Part shown: one piece after another, positions 54,275 to 62,724 of the stretch
Layout: every line of letters starts with the position of its first letter
How positions within the stretch are numbered: the first letter of the stretch is position 1
NCBI GenBank assembly: GCA_024346835.1
Contig: AP024867.1
Location: 558,001-622,000 of the forward strand
Direction of reading: 5' to 3'
From: Vibrio comitans
Lineage (GTDB): Bacteria > Pseudomonadota > Gammaproteobacteria > Enterobacterales > Vibrionaceae
DNA length: 64,000 bases
The notes under the pieces: model-generated
What the model saw: the letters and a program-made list of their open reading frames with translations, nothing else
Database searches by the model: none
Told to the model about the DNA's origin: nothing
Position numbers and translations under genes: made by a program

Positions 54275-55210
54275 ATGACAGAGATAAATTGGAAAGGCGT
54301 TGATCTGAACTTATTAGTCGCGTTTCAAGCCCTTCTTAGGGCGCGCAGTGTTTCCGCAGCCGCAAGTGAACTGCATATTAGCCAATCGGCTATGAGTCAC
54401 AGCCTATCTCGGCTTCGCTCTCTATTAGGCGATCCGTTATTTCATCGTAGCGGGCATAAAATGGAGCCTACAGAGAGGGCTCTCAACTTAGGCAATGATG
54501 TCGAACAAGTCTTGTCTGTAATTAAAAACAATATCCTGTCACCAGAAAAATTCGATGCTGAAACCTTTAATGGCACCTGCCGATTGGGACTCACCGATTA
54601 TGCAGAGTTCGTCTTCGCCCCACTCATATTCGACGCATTAACTGAGCAGGCTCCCAATGTTAAAGTCAGTTTTATTAATGTGAATCGACACAATTTCACC
54701 GACATCATGGAAAAAGAGCGCTTAGACTTGGTAATAGGAAGCTTTCCTGAACTCGGTGAGGGCTTTGAATCTCAAGCGCTTTACCAAGAAAGTCACGTTT
54801 GCTTATTCGACCCCGTCGCAACAGGACTAACTACACCGGTGAGTTTAGAGGAATTTTGCACTCTTCCTCACGCATTAGTCAGCCCAGGTGGTCAATGGAA
54901 AACCCAGACCGATAAGACCTTAGCAAAGCAAAACCACCAGCGAAACGTGCAAGTTATTTCTCGAAACTTCTTAACTATTGGCCAATTAGTTAAGGGGCGA
55001 AATCTCATCTGTATTGTGCCAAAACTGATGTCTCTGATCCCCTACATTTCGGACGGGCTAACTCGCGCAAAACCCGCTATTGAAGTCAGTGACTTTACCA
55101 TTAGCATGGTCTGGAAGAACGGACTGGCAAGCAATGACAAGCAACTGTGGCTACAATCTCGAGTAGCAACGGCAGTGCAAAACAATCAACTCAAGGAAAA
55201 CAAGCAATAA
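54275..55210 (+). CDS. LysR-family transcriptional regulator
   Basis: 311-aa regulator with helix-turn-helix SVSAAASELHISQSAMSHSL at about 27-46 in the NodD/LeuO-like subgroup (begins with LNLLVAFQALLRARS). GGAGG precedes the ATG. Its stop codon overlaps the MscS start (TAATG), so the two are co-transcribed. It is also divergent from chrA. Either gene could be its target; the inducer is unknown. Confidence 0.87.
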   Translation: MTEINWKGVDLNLLVAFQALLRARSVSAAASELHISQSAMSHSLSRLRSLLGDPLFHRSGHKMEPTERALNLGNDVEQVLSVIKNNILSPEKFDAETFNGTCRLGLTDYAEFVFAPLIFDALTEQAPNVKVSFINVNRHNFTDIMEKERLDLVIGSFPELGEGFESQALYQESHVCLFDPVATGLTTPVSLEEFCTLPHALVSPGGQWKTQTDKTLAKQNHQRNVQVISRNFLTIGQLVKGRNLICIVPKLMSLIPYISDGLTRAKPAIEVSDFTISMVWKNGLASNDKQLWLQSRVATAVQNNQLKENKQ

Positions 55211-56298
55211 TGGAACATACCAAAGCTGAATGGCTTAACCTCTTGAAGATAACCGACAGTCCAATCATCAATGAGATAATTCTGATCACCACCCTAAGTT
55301 TGGTTTTCTGGCTGGTTTGGAAGCTATTAATTGGAAGACTCGAAGCCATTGCAGAAAAAACCAAGATCACTTGGGACAACGCGGTCATTCATGGGCTCAA
55401 GGCTCCAGTAAGTACCTTGATCTGGCTATGGCCCGGTACGGTTTCTATGGGGCTATTCCTTGAAGAAAACTTTACTCATGATTTTAATTGGCTCTCTACT
55501 CTTAAGCTGATTCTGGTTATTTGTATTGCGATTTGGACCCTGTCTCGAATCATTACCAACTTTGAAAATCAACTGCTTGAACAAACCAAGCGAGACGTCA
55601 CTACTGTTCAAGCGGTAGCTAAACTCGCTAGATTACTGGTCGTCATTATCGGCGTGCTTACAGTAATGCAAACCCTTGGGCTTAGCCTTTCAGGCTTACT
55701 TACCTTTGGTGGTGTGGGTGGCTTGATTGCAGGTCTTGCAGCAAAAGACCTACTCTCTAACTTCTTTGGCGGCATGATGATCTACTTTGACCGCCCCTTT
55801 AAGGTTGGAGATTGGATCCGCTCTCCCGATCGCAGTATTGAGGGTACGGTTGACCGTATTGGCTGGCGAATGACCAAGATTATCACCTTTGATAAGCGCC
55901 CATTGTATGTACCAAACTCGGTGTTCAGTAATATAGTGGTAGAGAATCCTTCGCGCATGACCAATCGCCGTATTTACGAGACGATAGGGCTTCGATATGG
56001 CGATTCAACTAAGGTCGATAAGGTAATTGAAGATGTGCATCACATGCTAAAGAACCACCCTGACATCGATGCAAATCAAACACTGATCGTTAACTTCAAT
56101 ACCTTTGGTGCTTCGTCTTTAGACTTCTTTGTCTACACCTTTACCAAGACTGTGAATTGGGTTCGATACCATGAAGTAAAGCAAGATGTGCTACTGAAAA
56201 TCATGCAGATAATCCACGACAACGGGGCTGATGTCGCCTTCCCTACTCAGACTTTAAAGCTAGATCATCCACCTGAGCAGGCTCTTGTTCAAAAGTAA
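55210..56298 (+). CDS. Small-conductance mechanosensitive channel, MscS/YnaI-like
   Basis: 362-aa inner-membrane channel. Helices at about 19-40, 60-80, 90-112 and 134-156 precede the pore helix LTFGGVGGLIAGLAAKDLL near 165-185 and the soluble domain (FKVGDWIRSPDRSIEGTVD, VPNSVFSNIVVENPSR). The extra N-terminal helices resemble YnaI/YbdG-type relatives. The start overlaps the LysR stop by one base. A different MscS type occurs at 15.4 kb in the same window. Confidence 0.88.
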   Translation: MEHTKAEWLNLLKITDSPIINEIILITTLSLVFWLVWKLLIGRLEAIAEKTKITWDNAVIHGLKAPVSTLIWLWPGTVSMGLFLEENFTHDFNWLSTLKLILVICIAIWTLSRIITNFENQLLEQTKRDVTTVQAVAKLARLLVVIIGVLTVMQTLGLSLSGLLTFGGVGGLIAGLAAKDLLSNFFGGMMIYFDRPFKVGDWIRSPDRSIEGTVDRIGWRMTKIITFDKRPLYVPNSVFSNIVVENPSRMTNRRIYETIGLRYGDSTKVDKVIEDVHHMLKNHPDIDANQTLIVNFNTFGASSLDFFVYTFTKTVNWVRYHEVKQDVLLKIMQIIHDNGADVAFPTQTLKLDHPPEQALVQK

Positions 56299-56310
56299 TG
56301 CGTAACTAAC

Positions 56311-56338
56311 TTAAGTGATGTCCTCGGGCATCACTTAA
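56311..56338. terminator. Hairpin between convergent mscS and fetB
   Basis: Perfect 10-bp stem TTAAGTGATG/CATCACTTAA with an 8-nt loop. The right arm overlaps the stop codon of the minus-strand fetB gene. T-tracts are short, so its efficiency is uncertain. Confidence 0.55.
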
Positions 56339-57119
56339 TTAGCCCCACGATCACCCTTCCATTCTCATTTATCGACCTGCGCAGACTAAACTGAAAAGTC
56401 AGCGTGACCGAAATACTCATCATCACAAAGATAGCGATCAGTATCATCATCTGATACTTAATGGCGACCATAGGTGAGGCGCCGCCTAAGATTTGTCCTG
56501 TCATCATACCAGGCAGGGTCACTAATCCTGTTGTTGCCATCGACGCCAAGATAGGGGCAAACGCTTTTTGCATAGCGGCTCTGACAAATGGCAATGTCGC
56601 GAATAGAGGTGGAGCCCCCAATGCAATGGCAACTTGATACTCTTCATTTCGCTCATCAAAAGCAGTATAGAGATTTTGTAGTGCGACTATGTTGCTACTC
56701 AAGCTATTCCCAAGCAGCATTCCTGCCAGTGGAATGACATATTGCGCACTGTAGATTGGGGTAGGTTGAACCACTAGCCAGCACAGAATGAAAAGTATGG
56801 GAGCGAGGCCAATAATCAAACCACCGATGACTGGAGTAAATAATACCTTACGAGGCAGCTTGGCTTTACCAACAATCGCGCTGGCGCCAACTCCAAGCAT
56901 CACTGCAATCCAACCCAAGTTGAGCCATAGGTTGTTAGTCGAAAATACAAACTCTAGATAAGCCCCCACCAAGGTCAGCTGTACAAACATTCTTGCAACA
57001 GACAACCCGATATCTTTTCCTAGCTCTAACTTATAGAAGCGATTGATAGCAAAAGGAATTACAAGAAGAAGAGAAAAGGTGGCTAGGTGCCACCAATCAA
57101 TATCATGAGAAGGCTGCAT
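56331..57119 (-). CDS. fetB: FetB-like ABC transporter permease (iron export, UPF0014)
   Basis: 262-aa inner-membrane permease with about seven helices. The family signature in GMLLGNSLSSNIVALQNLYTA and the stretch ALGAPPLFATLPFVRAAM followed by TTGLVTLPGMMTGQILGG are diagnostic of FetB/YbbM, part of an iron exporter that lowers oxidative stress. Its usual ATPase partner fetA is not next to it on either side, so it must use a distant FetA or be an orphan. Monocistronic. Confidence 0.85.
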   Translation of the reverse strand: MQPSHDIDWWHLATFSLLLVIPFAINRFYKLELGKDIGLSVARMFVQLTLVGAYLEFVFSTNNLWLNLGWIAVMLGVGASAIVGKAKLPRKVLFTPVIGGLIIGLAPILFILCWLVVQPTPIYSAQYVIPLAGMLLGNSLSSNIVALQNLYTAFDERNEEYQVAIALGAPPLFATLPFVRAAMQKAFAPILASMATTGLVTLPGMMTGQILGGASPMVAIKYQMMILIAIFVMMSISVTLTFQFSLRRSINENGRVIVGLIK

Positions 57120-57207
57120 AGTTGAGACCGTAGTAGAAGATAAGCAGTTTAGATAATACCAATCACACTAAGGAAGTGTTTAGAATTAACGAAGGAAAGG
57201 TAGTTAT

Positions 57208-58299
57208 TTATTTCGATTGGGATAAGTACTCTTTGCCTGCCAACACACCTGTTTCATAGTCCGCGAGGATATCGTCTTTGTGACTCAACAAACCAGTACA
57301 ATTAAGAGGCTTTTGTGGTGCTATCTCTCGGATGGTGACTCCCTCTGGTGGCTGATTCATAAATTCAGAAATACTGGAATGATTCATATAGTGAGCAAAT
57401 AGCATTTCCATTGAACGGGGTGCATGAGCCTTTATCTGTTTGTGTGATTGATGGGCAATCATTTCGGTTAGCTTCTCTGTATCCGGCAGCCAGTTTTTAG
57501 GCAGAGAATTGAGTGCTGGGAACTGATGGCTTTGCTTAAGCTGACTCACTCGATTTAAGAACAGGTCACTCAAATGTTTGACACGCTCATTCTTGCTTAA
57601 GGGTGCAATACGATTGATGTAAGGTTCAATACCACGAGCAAGCTCTAACTTAAGCTTTTCAAGTGGTTCAGCTTTTATAGCCACCTTCGTTTCTACTGTT
57701 TTTTCAATGATGGGCTCTGTTGTAATCACCACCATGTTGCACGCCCCACGTCGATACGCCTCATGAACCGGTATCGTTGCAGTAACACCACCATCAACCC
57801 AGTTTGCCCCGTCTATATTAATCTCTTGATGATATAGCATAGGGATAGCGCACGTGGCTCTTAGCACGTCATACCAATTCTCAGAAAAGATAGGAAAGTA
57901 ATAGTCCTTCATCTCTTCTACGTGAGTAACACAGGCCAGTGCTTCTTTTTCCGACCCCAGGTTCTTAGCACCTTTTTCCAGATCCAGTGGAAACTCACCG
58001 CTATGCACAAACTGAAAGGCCCAATCGAGATCCATTGCCACCTGTTCTTTATTGACCAATCTATTAAAGTCAAAAAAGCGATTTTGAGTGGTGTAATTAA
58101 GGATAAAGTCTAAACCTAAACCAGGCTGCTTGGTCACAAACGAAGAGACATTGAGTGCTCCGGCAGAAGTACCCAAATACAAAGAAAACGGATCGTAGTT
58201 AGCGGCAATAAAGGTATCTAAGACGCCGGCCGCAAAGGCTCCCTTTTGTCCCCCGCCTTGAACTACTAACGAATACTTATTCGTACACTCAGTTTCCAT
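57208..58299 (-). CDS. Patatin-like phospholipase (YjjU-type)
   Basis: 363-aa cytoplasmic-looking serine hydrolase. Oxyanion-hole glycines GGGQKG at 15-20, catalytic Ser45 in GTSAG, and catalytic Asp169 in DGG. The Ser-Asp dyad is intact, so it is probably an active acyl-hydrolase acting on phospholipids or other esters. No signal peptide or membrane anchor is seen, unlike rearranged autotransporter patatins. Monocistronic. Confidence 0.87.
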   Translation of the reverse strand: METECTNKYSLVVQGGGQKGAFAAGVLDTFIAANYDPFSLYLGTSAGALNVSSFVTKQPGLGLDFILNYTTQNRFFDFNRLVNKEQVAMDLDWAFQFVHSGEFPLDLEKGAKNLGSEKEALACVTHVEEMKDYYFPIFSENWYDVLRATCAIPMLYHQEINIDGANWVDGGVTATIPVHEAYRRGACNMVVITTEPIIEKTVETKVAIKAEPLEKLKLELARGIEPYINRIAPLSKNERVKHLSDLFLNRVSQLKQSHQFPALNSLPKNWLPDTEKLTEMIAHQSHKQIKAHAPRSMEMLFAHYMNHSSISEFMNQPPEGVTIREIAPQKPLNCTGLLSHKDDILADYETGVLAGKEYLSQSK

Positions 58300-58331
58300 G
58301 TGTCACATTCCTTAAATACGTCAGATAACAA

Positions 58332-58367
58332 AATACCGAGTGAATCCAAAGGATTCAACTCGGTATT
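58332..58367 (-). terminator. Terminator of the put operon
   Basis: Stem AATACCGAGTGAATCC/GGATTCAACTCGGTATT with a 3-nt loop and one bulge, followed on the minus strand by TTTTGTT. Confidence 0.82.
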
Positions 58368-58414
58368 ATGGTATTTGAGTGGTACTTCTACATCATTGTT
58401 CAGGTCTACTGATC

Positions 58415-59110
58415 TTAATGTTCAGCACTACCCAACTCGAGCAGTGTTGCATTTCCGCCAACCGCTGTAATGTTTATCGTTCGCGTACGCTCTGTAATGT
58501 AACGAAGAGACAATTTAGGGTCTTGCGCTACTGGCATCTTATACAAATCAATCTCAGCGACTAACGGGGCAATAGCACCAGCTTTGCCCGCTAAGCTTCG
58601 GTTTACAGACTTAACTAGGACTTCTGAGCCCAAAATACAGACAACACGAACATCACTATCCAATAGTTGAGCATATTGGTCATATTCCACCAAACTAAGT
58701 ACGCCGGATGGAAGCGGGAGATTATCGATAAGCGTCAAGACTTGCTGTGCCAGTTCACTATCTTGCACACACAGTAGCACACAATTTCCAGACATAAGTG
58801 CGACCGCCAGTTGTGCATAGAGAGCTTTAGCACAGCCTAGATCGACAGACTTGTCAGCCATGATAAGTGCAACCCCACGACCAGCGGTATACAGCTCATT
58901 TGTTTCACCCGTTGGCCCCGGCATAAGTTCTGGTTCAGTTAATAACTGAGCACTGTGTTTATGGTGAAATGCCAATGGAACCTTAAAGTTTTCCAAAGCA
59001 AGTTCAGTCGCTACCGAACTAAGAAGTTCGTAGCGAGCAGCGTATGGTGTTTGATTCCAAAGTGCCCACGCATGTTGTGCTTCTGAGAAGCAAATAGATG
59101 CTTTTTTCAT
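58415..59110 (-). CDS. PutA-associated ALDH-superfamily-like protein
   Basis: 231-aa degenerate aldehyde-dehydrogenase-like protein. It resembles the first, NAD-binding part of the ALDH fold (ALALENFKVPLAFHHK, ALMSGNCVLLC) but lacks a recognisable catalytic cysteine motif, so it is probably not an active dehydrogenase. It starts 2 bp after the putA stop. In long PutA proteins of other bacteria a similar non-catalytic ALDH-superfamily domain is the C-terminus; here it is a separate gene. A structural or allosteric partner of PutA is therefore inferred. Vibrio genomes often label it 1-pyrroline-5-carboxylate dehydrogenase. Confidence 0.72.
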   Translation of the reverse strand: MKKASICFSEAQHAWALWNQTPYAARYELLSSVATELALENFKVPLAFHHKHSAQLLTEPELMPGPTGETNELYTAGRGVALIMADKSVDLGCAKALYAQLAVALMSGNCVLLCVQDSELAQQVLTLIDNLPLPSGVLSLVEYDQYAQLLDSDVRVVCILGSEVLVKSVNRSLAGKAGAIAPLVAEIDLYKMPVAQDPKLSLRYITERTRTINITAVGGNATLLELGSAEH

Positions 59111-59112
59111 TG

Positions 59113-62100
59113 CTATACCCCTTGCTCATCAGTTTGCGAAGATTGCTGTTCTTGTGTTGAATCCGCCACTTGACGATTTCGACATACATGCTCAGTAAAG
59201 CGATACAAATAGTTTGGTCCACCCGCTTTTGGACCTGTGCCTGATAGCCCTTGTCCACCAAAGGGTTGAACACCTACCACAGCGCCCACCTGATCACGGT
59301 TGATATAACAGTTGCCCACTCGGGCATTCTCCTCAATCCAACGATAAGTGGTTTCATTACGAGAATGAATACCCATGGTTAGACCAAAGCCCGTATTATT
59401 AATCGTATCTACGACCTCAGCTATCTGGCTCGCTTCAAATTTCACGATATGCAAGATGGGTCCAAATTGCTCTTCTTCCAACACAGAAATATCACTAATT
59501 TCGATTGCGGTTGGCGGCACATACATCCCTGAGTTGCACTGCTCATCTAATTCTACTTCGGCAACCACTTTCTGGGTTTTGCGCATTGCCTCGATATGTG
59601 CGAGCAATTTTTGTTGCGCCAGTTCATCAATCACAGGGCCGACATCGGTGCTGTGCAGATAAGGTAGGCCCACGCTTAACTCTTTCATAGCACCTTGAAT
59701 CAATTTAATGATTCTTGGCGCTATGTCTTTTTGTACAAACAACACACGTAACGCCGAACAGCGCTGACCTGCAGAAGCAAACGCACTGCGCACTACATCG
59801 CGAACCACTTGTTCAGGGAGCGCCGTAGAATCGACAATCATTGCATTCTGGCCACCCGTTTCTGCAATGAACGGAACCGGTTGGCTGTCGCGCTCAGCAA
59901 GAGATAGGTTGATTCGCTTAGCCGTTGCGGTAGAACCGGTAAATGCCACACCAGCAATCGCAGGATGAGAAGTCAAAGCAGAACCAATTTCAGCGCCACG
60001 CCCAGGCAGGAATTGAATCACATCAACAGGAAAGCCAGACTCAAGCATCAACTCTACGGTTCGAGCGGCAATCAAGCTTGTTTGTTCAGCCGGTTTTGCG
60101 ACGACAGTATTACCCGCAACAAGTGCTGCCGATATCTGGCCTAAGAAGATCGCCAACGGGAAGTTCCATGGGCTAATACATACAAACACGCCACGACCAT
60201 GTCTCTCACACCATTGCAGATTGCCATCAAAACCTTGAATAGATTCAGGACCAAGGTGAATCGCGTTGTCCGCATAGTAGCGACAGAAGTCAACCGCTTC
60301 ACGCACCTCATCGATGCTGTCATGGATGGTTTTACCTGCTTCCATATGACAAAGAGCGACCAGCTCTGCAAGATTCTCTTCTAATTTATCGGCTAGATTG
60401 TTCAAACACTCAGCGCGGCGAGCAATCGGTGTATATCTCCAATGCTCAAGCCCTGATTGAGCTGTAGTAATCGCTTCGGAAACATGATCAAGGTTTGCAA
60501 AAGCGATCTTACCTACCGTTAGGCTACGATCAAAAGGAGCAACAACACTTTCTTCCTTGATCATAGTTCCAGAGATCATAGATCCATTAATGATTGGAGC
60601 GCCTTGCCATTGCTTGGCTAGGAAACTATTGACTTGCTGCTCAAATGGCAACGCCTCGCTCTCCACATCCACATTAATGCCGATAGAATTGACTCGCTCA
60701 CCGAATATCTGTGGTGGGAGCGGGATCTGATCATTATGAAGGGTTTCATTGGCTAATAAGGTATCAACGGGATGATGGGTTAGATCTTCAACCGGACAAC
60801 GCGCATCTACCAGTCTATGAACAAACGAACTGTTGGCGCCATTCTCAAGTAGGCGACGTACCAAGTAAGGCAGCAAGTCTTTGTGGCTTCCCACTGGAGC
60901 GTAGATACGCACAGGTTGACCGTACTTCTCCATCACATGGTGATAGAGCGAATCACCCATGCCATGCAGGCGCTGGAATTCATAGTCTGTATGCTCTGCC
61001 ATCTCTGCAATCGCAGTAACAGTATGAGCATTATGGCTCGCGAATTGTGGGAATACATTGCCCCGTACACCATCACTCAATAAGAATCGAGCGCAGGCCA
61101 GATAAGACATGTCAGTGGCTTCTTTACGCGTGTAAACAGGGTAATTGGCGTAACCTGCCTGTTGCGACCATTTGATCTCACTGTCCCAATACGCGCCTTT
61201 TACTAAACGCAGAGGAATAAGATCGCCCTGCTCTTTCGCCAGTGCATTCACCCACACCAGAACAGGTAGACAACGCTTAGAATAAGCTTGGATCACTAGG
61301 CCAAACTTACCCCACCCTTTGACAAGATCGTTGGTGTAGACCTTCTCAAACAGTTGCAAAGACAGCTCAAGGCGATCCGCTTCTTCTGCATCAATAGTGA
61401 TGGCTACATCCAACTCGATAGCGCGAGTTAATAGCTTGATCAATGTGTCATGAAGCTCGTTAAGAACACGCTCTTTATTAGCGACCTCATAACGAGGGTG
61501 TAATGCAGATAGCTTGATAGAAATCGATGGCGCAGGACTTTCGTCATCATTTTGTTTGTTTCGACCTACAGATTCAATTGCCATCAAGTAATCATTGAAG
61601 TACTTCTGTGCATCCTCTGAGGTTAAAGCTGCTTCACCCAGCATATCAAAAGAGTGGGTGAACCCCTTCTTGCGTAATGGCGCTCCGTTTTTCTGAGCTT
61701 CTTTAATATCACGACCCAATACAAATTGATGTCCCATGACCTTCATTGCTTGGTGCATGGCCTTACGTATCACTGGCTCAGACATTTTATTGACGAGCTT
61801 AGACAAAGCAGAACTTGGGCTGGTTGTTTCTTGGTTGTTAACGCCAACAACCTTACCTGTCAGCATTAGTCCCCAAGTCGAAGCATTCACAAACACAGAG
61901 TCAGACTGGCTCAGGTGAGACTTCCAATCAGCTACCGTTAATTTATCTTTGATCAGGGCATCGGCGGTTTCAGAGTCAGGAATACGCATCAATGCTTCCG
62001 CAAGACACATCAACAAGATGCCTTCTTGGGTATCTAGGCTATATTCCAATAAAAGAGCGTCAATCATCTGAATTGAACGCTTATCGGCGCGGATCGCTTC

Positions 62101-62283
62101 AATTAGAGCCGTAGTTTGACGTTTTGTACGCTGCCTTTCCTCTTCAAGAGGTGTTGCTAGCTTTAATAACTCATTCAACCAAGCCGATTCATCCACCATA
62201 TACATAGGTGAAATGAGAGACCAAAGCGTCTCTTTCGGTTGGTTAATGAAATCGGGATTTAAAACACTAGATGCTGTAAACAT
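59113..62283 (-). CDS. putA: Bifunctional proline dehydrogenase / glutamate-semialdehyde dehydrogenase PutA
   Basis: 1056-aa peripheral membrane flavoenzyme oxidising proline to glutamate via P5C, feeding electrons to quinone. A helical N-terminal arm (1-190) leads to the FAD-dependent proline dehydrogenase barrel (about 190-490, with KLSALHPRYE and RLVKGAYWDSEIK). The NAD-dependent P5C dehydrogenase (about 560-1030) has SPWNFPLAIFLGQISAAL and catalytic Cys842 in SAGQRCSAL. The N-terminal ribbon-helix-helix DNA-binding domain of E. coli PutA is missing, so it cannot be the repressor of its own operon. First gene of a two-gene unit. Confidence 0.94.
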   Translation of the reverse strand: MFTASSVLNPDFINQPKETLWSLISPMYMVDESAWLNELLKLATPLEEERQRTKRQTTALIEAIRADKRSIQMIDALLLEYSLDTQEGILLMCLAEALMRIPDSETADALIKDKLTVADWKSHLSQSDSVFVNASTWGLMLTGKVVGVNNQETTSPSSALSKLVNKMSEPVIRKAMHQAMKVMGHQFVLGRDIKEAQKNGAPLRKKGFTHSFDMLGEAALTSEDAQKYFNDYLMAIESVGRNKQNDDESPAPSISIKLSALHPRYEVANKERVLNELHDTLIKLLTRAIELDVAITIDAEEADRLELSLQLFEKVYTNDLVKGWGKFGLVIQAYSKRCLPVLVWVNALAKEQGDLIPLRLVKGAYWDSEIKWSQQAGYANYPVYTRKEATDMSYLACARFLLSDGVRGNVFPQFASHNAHTVTAIAEMAEHTDYEFQRLHGMGDSLYHHVMEKYGQPVRIYAPVGSHKDLLPYLVRRLLENGANSSFVHRLVDARCPVEDLTHHPVDTLLANETLHNDQIPLPPQIFGERVNSIGINVDVESEALPFEQQVNSFLAKQWQGAPIINGSMISGTMIKEESVVAPFDRSLTVGKIAFANLDHVSEAITTAQSGLEHWRYTPIARRAECLNNLADKLEENLAELVALCHMEAGKTIHDSIDEVREAVDFCRYYADNAIHLGPESIQGFDGNLQWCERHGRGVFVCISPWNFPLAIFLGQISAALVAGNTVVAKPAEQTSLIAARTVELMLESGFPVDVIQFLPGRGAEIGSALTSHPAIAGVAFTGSTATAKRINLSLAERDSQPVPFIAETGGQNAMIVDSTALPEQVVRDVVRSAFASAGQRCSALRVLFVQKDIAPRIIKLIQGAMKELSVGLPYLHSTDVGPVIDELAQQKLLAHIEAMRKTQKVVAEVELDEQCNSGMYVPPTAIEISDISVLEEEQFGPILHIVKFEASQIAEVVDTINNTGFGLTMGIHSRNETTYRWIEENARVGNCYINRDQVGAVVGVQPFGGQGLSGTGPKAGGPNYLYRFTEHVCRNRQVADSTQEQQSSQTDEQGV

Positions 62284-62724
62284 TGCTTTTCCTCAGCTCT
62301 ATAAAACCACCATGAATTTGGCGACAATCCTACAGAGCAGTACTAGGCAAAGCAAAGAATACGGAACAATGATCAAGAGAAGTGTGATTACAGCCGCTTA
62401 ACATTACATTTCGTCACATTTAACAACTTTCTCAGGGAACTAGACACCTCCTTTAACACTCTATAGACTCTCCCCCGCTGGTGTCATGAAATCAGAGATT
62501 TCAGGCTTAAAAGGGAATTTGGTGTGAATCCAAAACTGACGCGCAGCGGTATTTGAGAACGAACGTCTTAAGGGGTAACCCTGCACACTGCAATAACCTA
62601 ATTGCGGGAAGTGAGACGCTAGGTTGTAGATAGGAAAATCTACAGTGCTCATTAGTCCGAATACCTGCCAGTAAGAAAAACGCAAACATAAACGTTTTTA
62701 TAACTACGCGTATTAGGACTCAAA
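62284..62724. other. Divergent region between putA and btuB
   Basis: 441 bp. The left half holds the putA promoter on the minus strand, with a possible CRP-like half site (AAATGTGA) near 62410-62425. The right half is the cobalamin riboswitch of btuB, followed by its RBS region. Confidence 0.6.
62474..62673 (+). promoter_or_regulatory. Cobalamin riboswitch (leader of btuB)
   Basis: The conserved core is readable in order: AAAAGGGAA, GGTGTGAATCC, CTGACGCGCAGCGGT (62536-62550), and the 3' box GTCCGAATACCTGCC (62655-62669). These are the B12-riboswitch hallmarks. It senses adenosylcobalamin and shuts off translation or transcription of the downstream B12 receptor. Confidence 0.9.
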
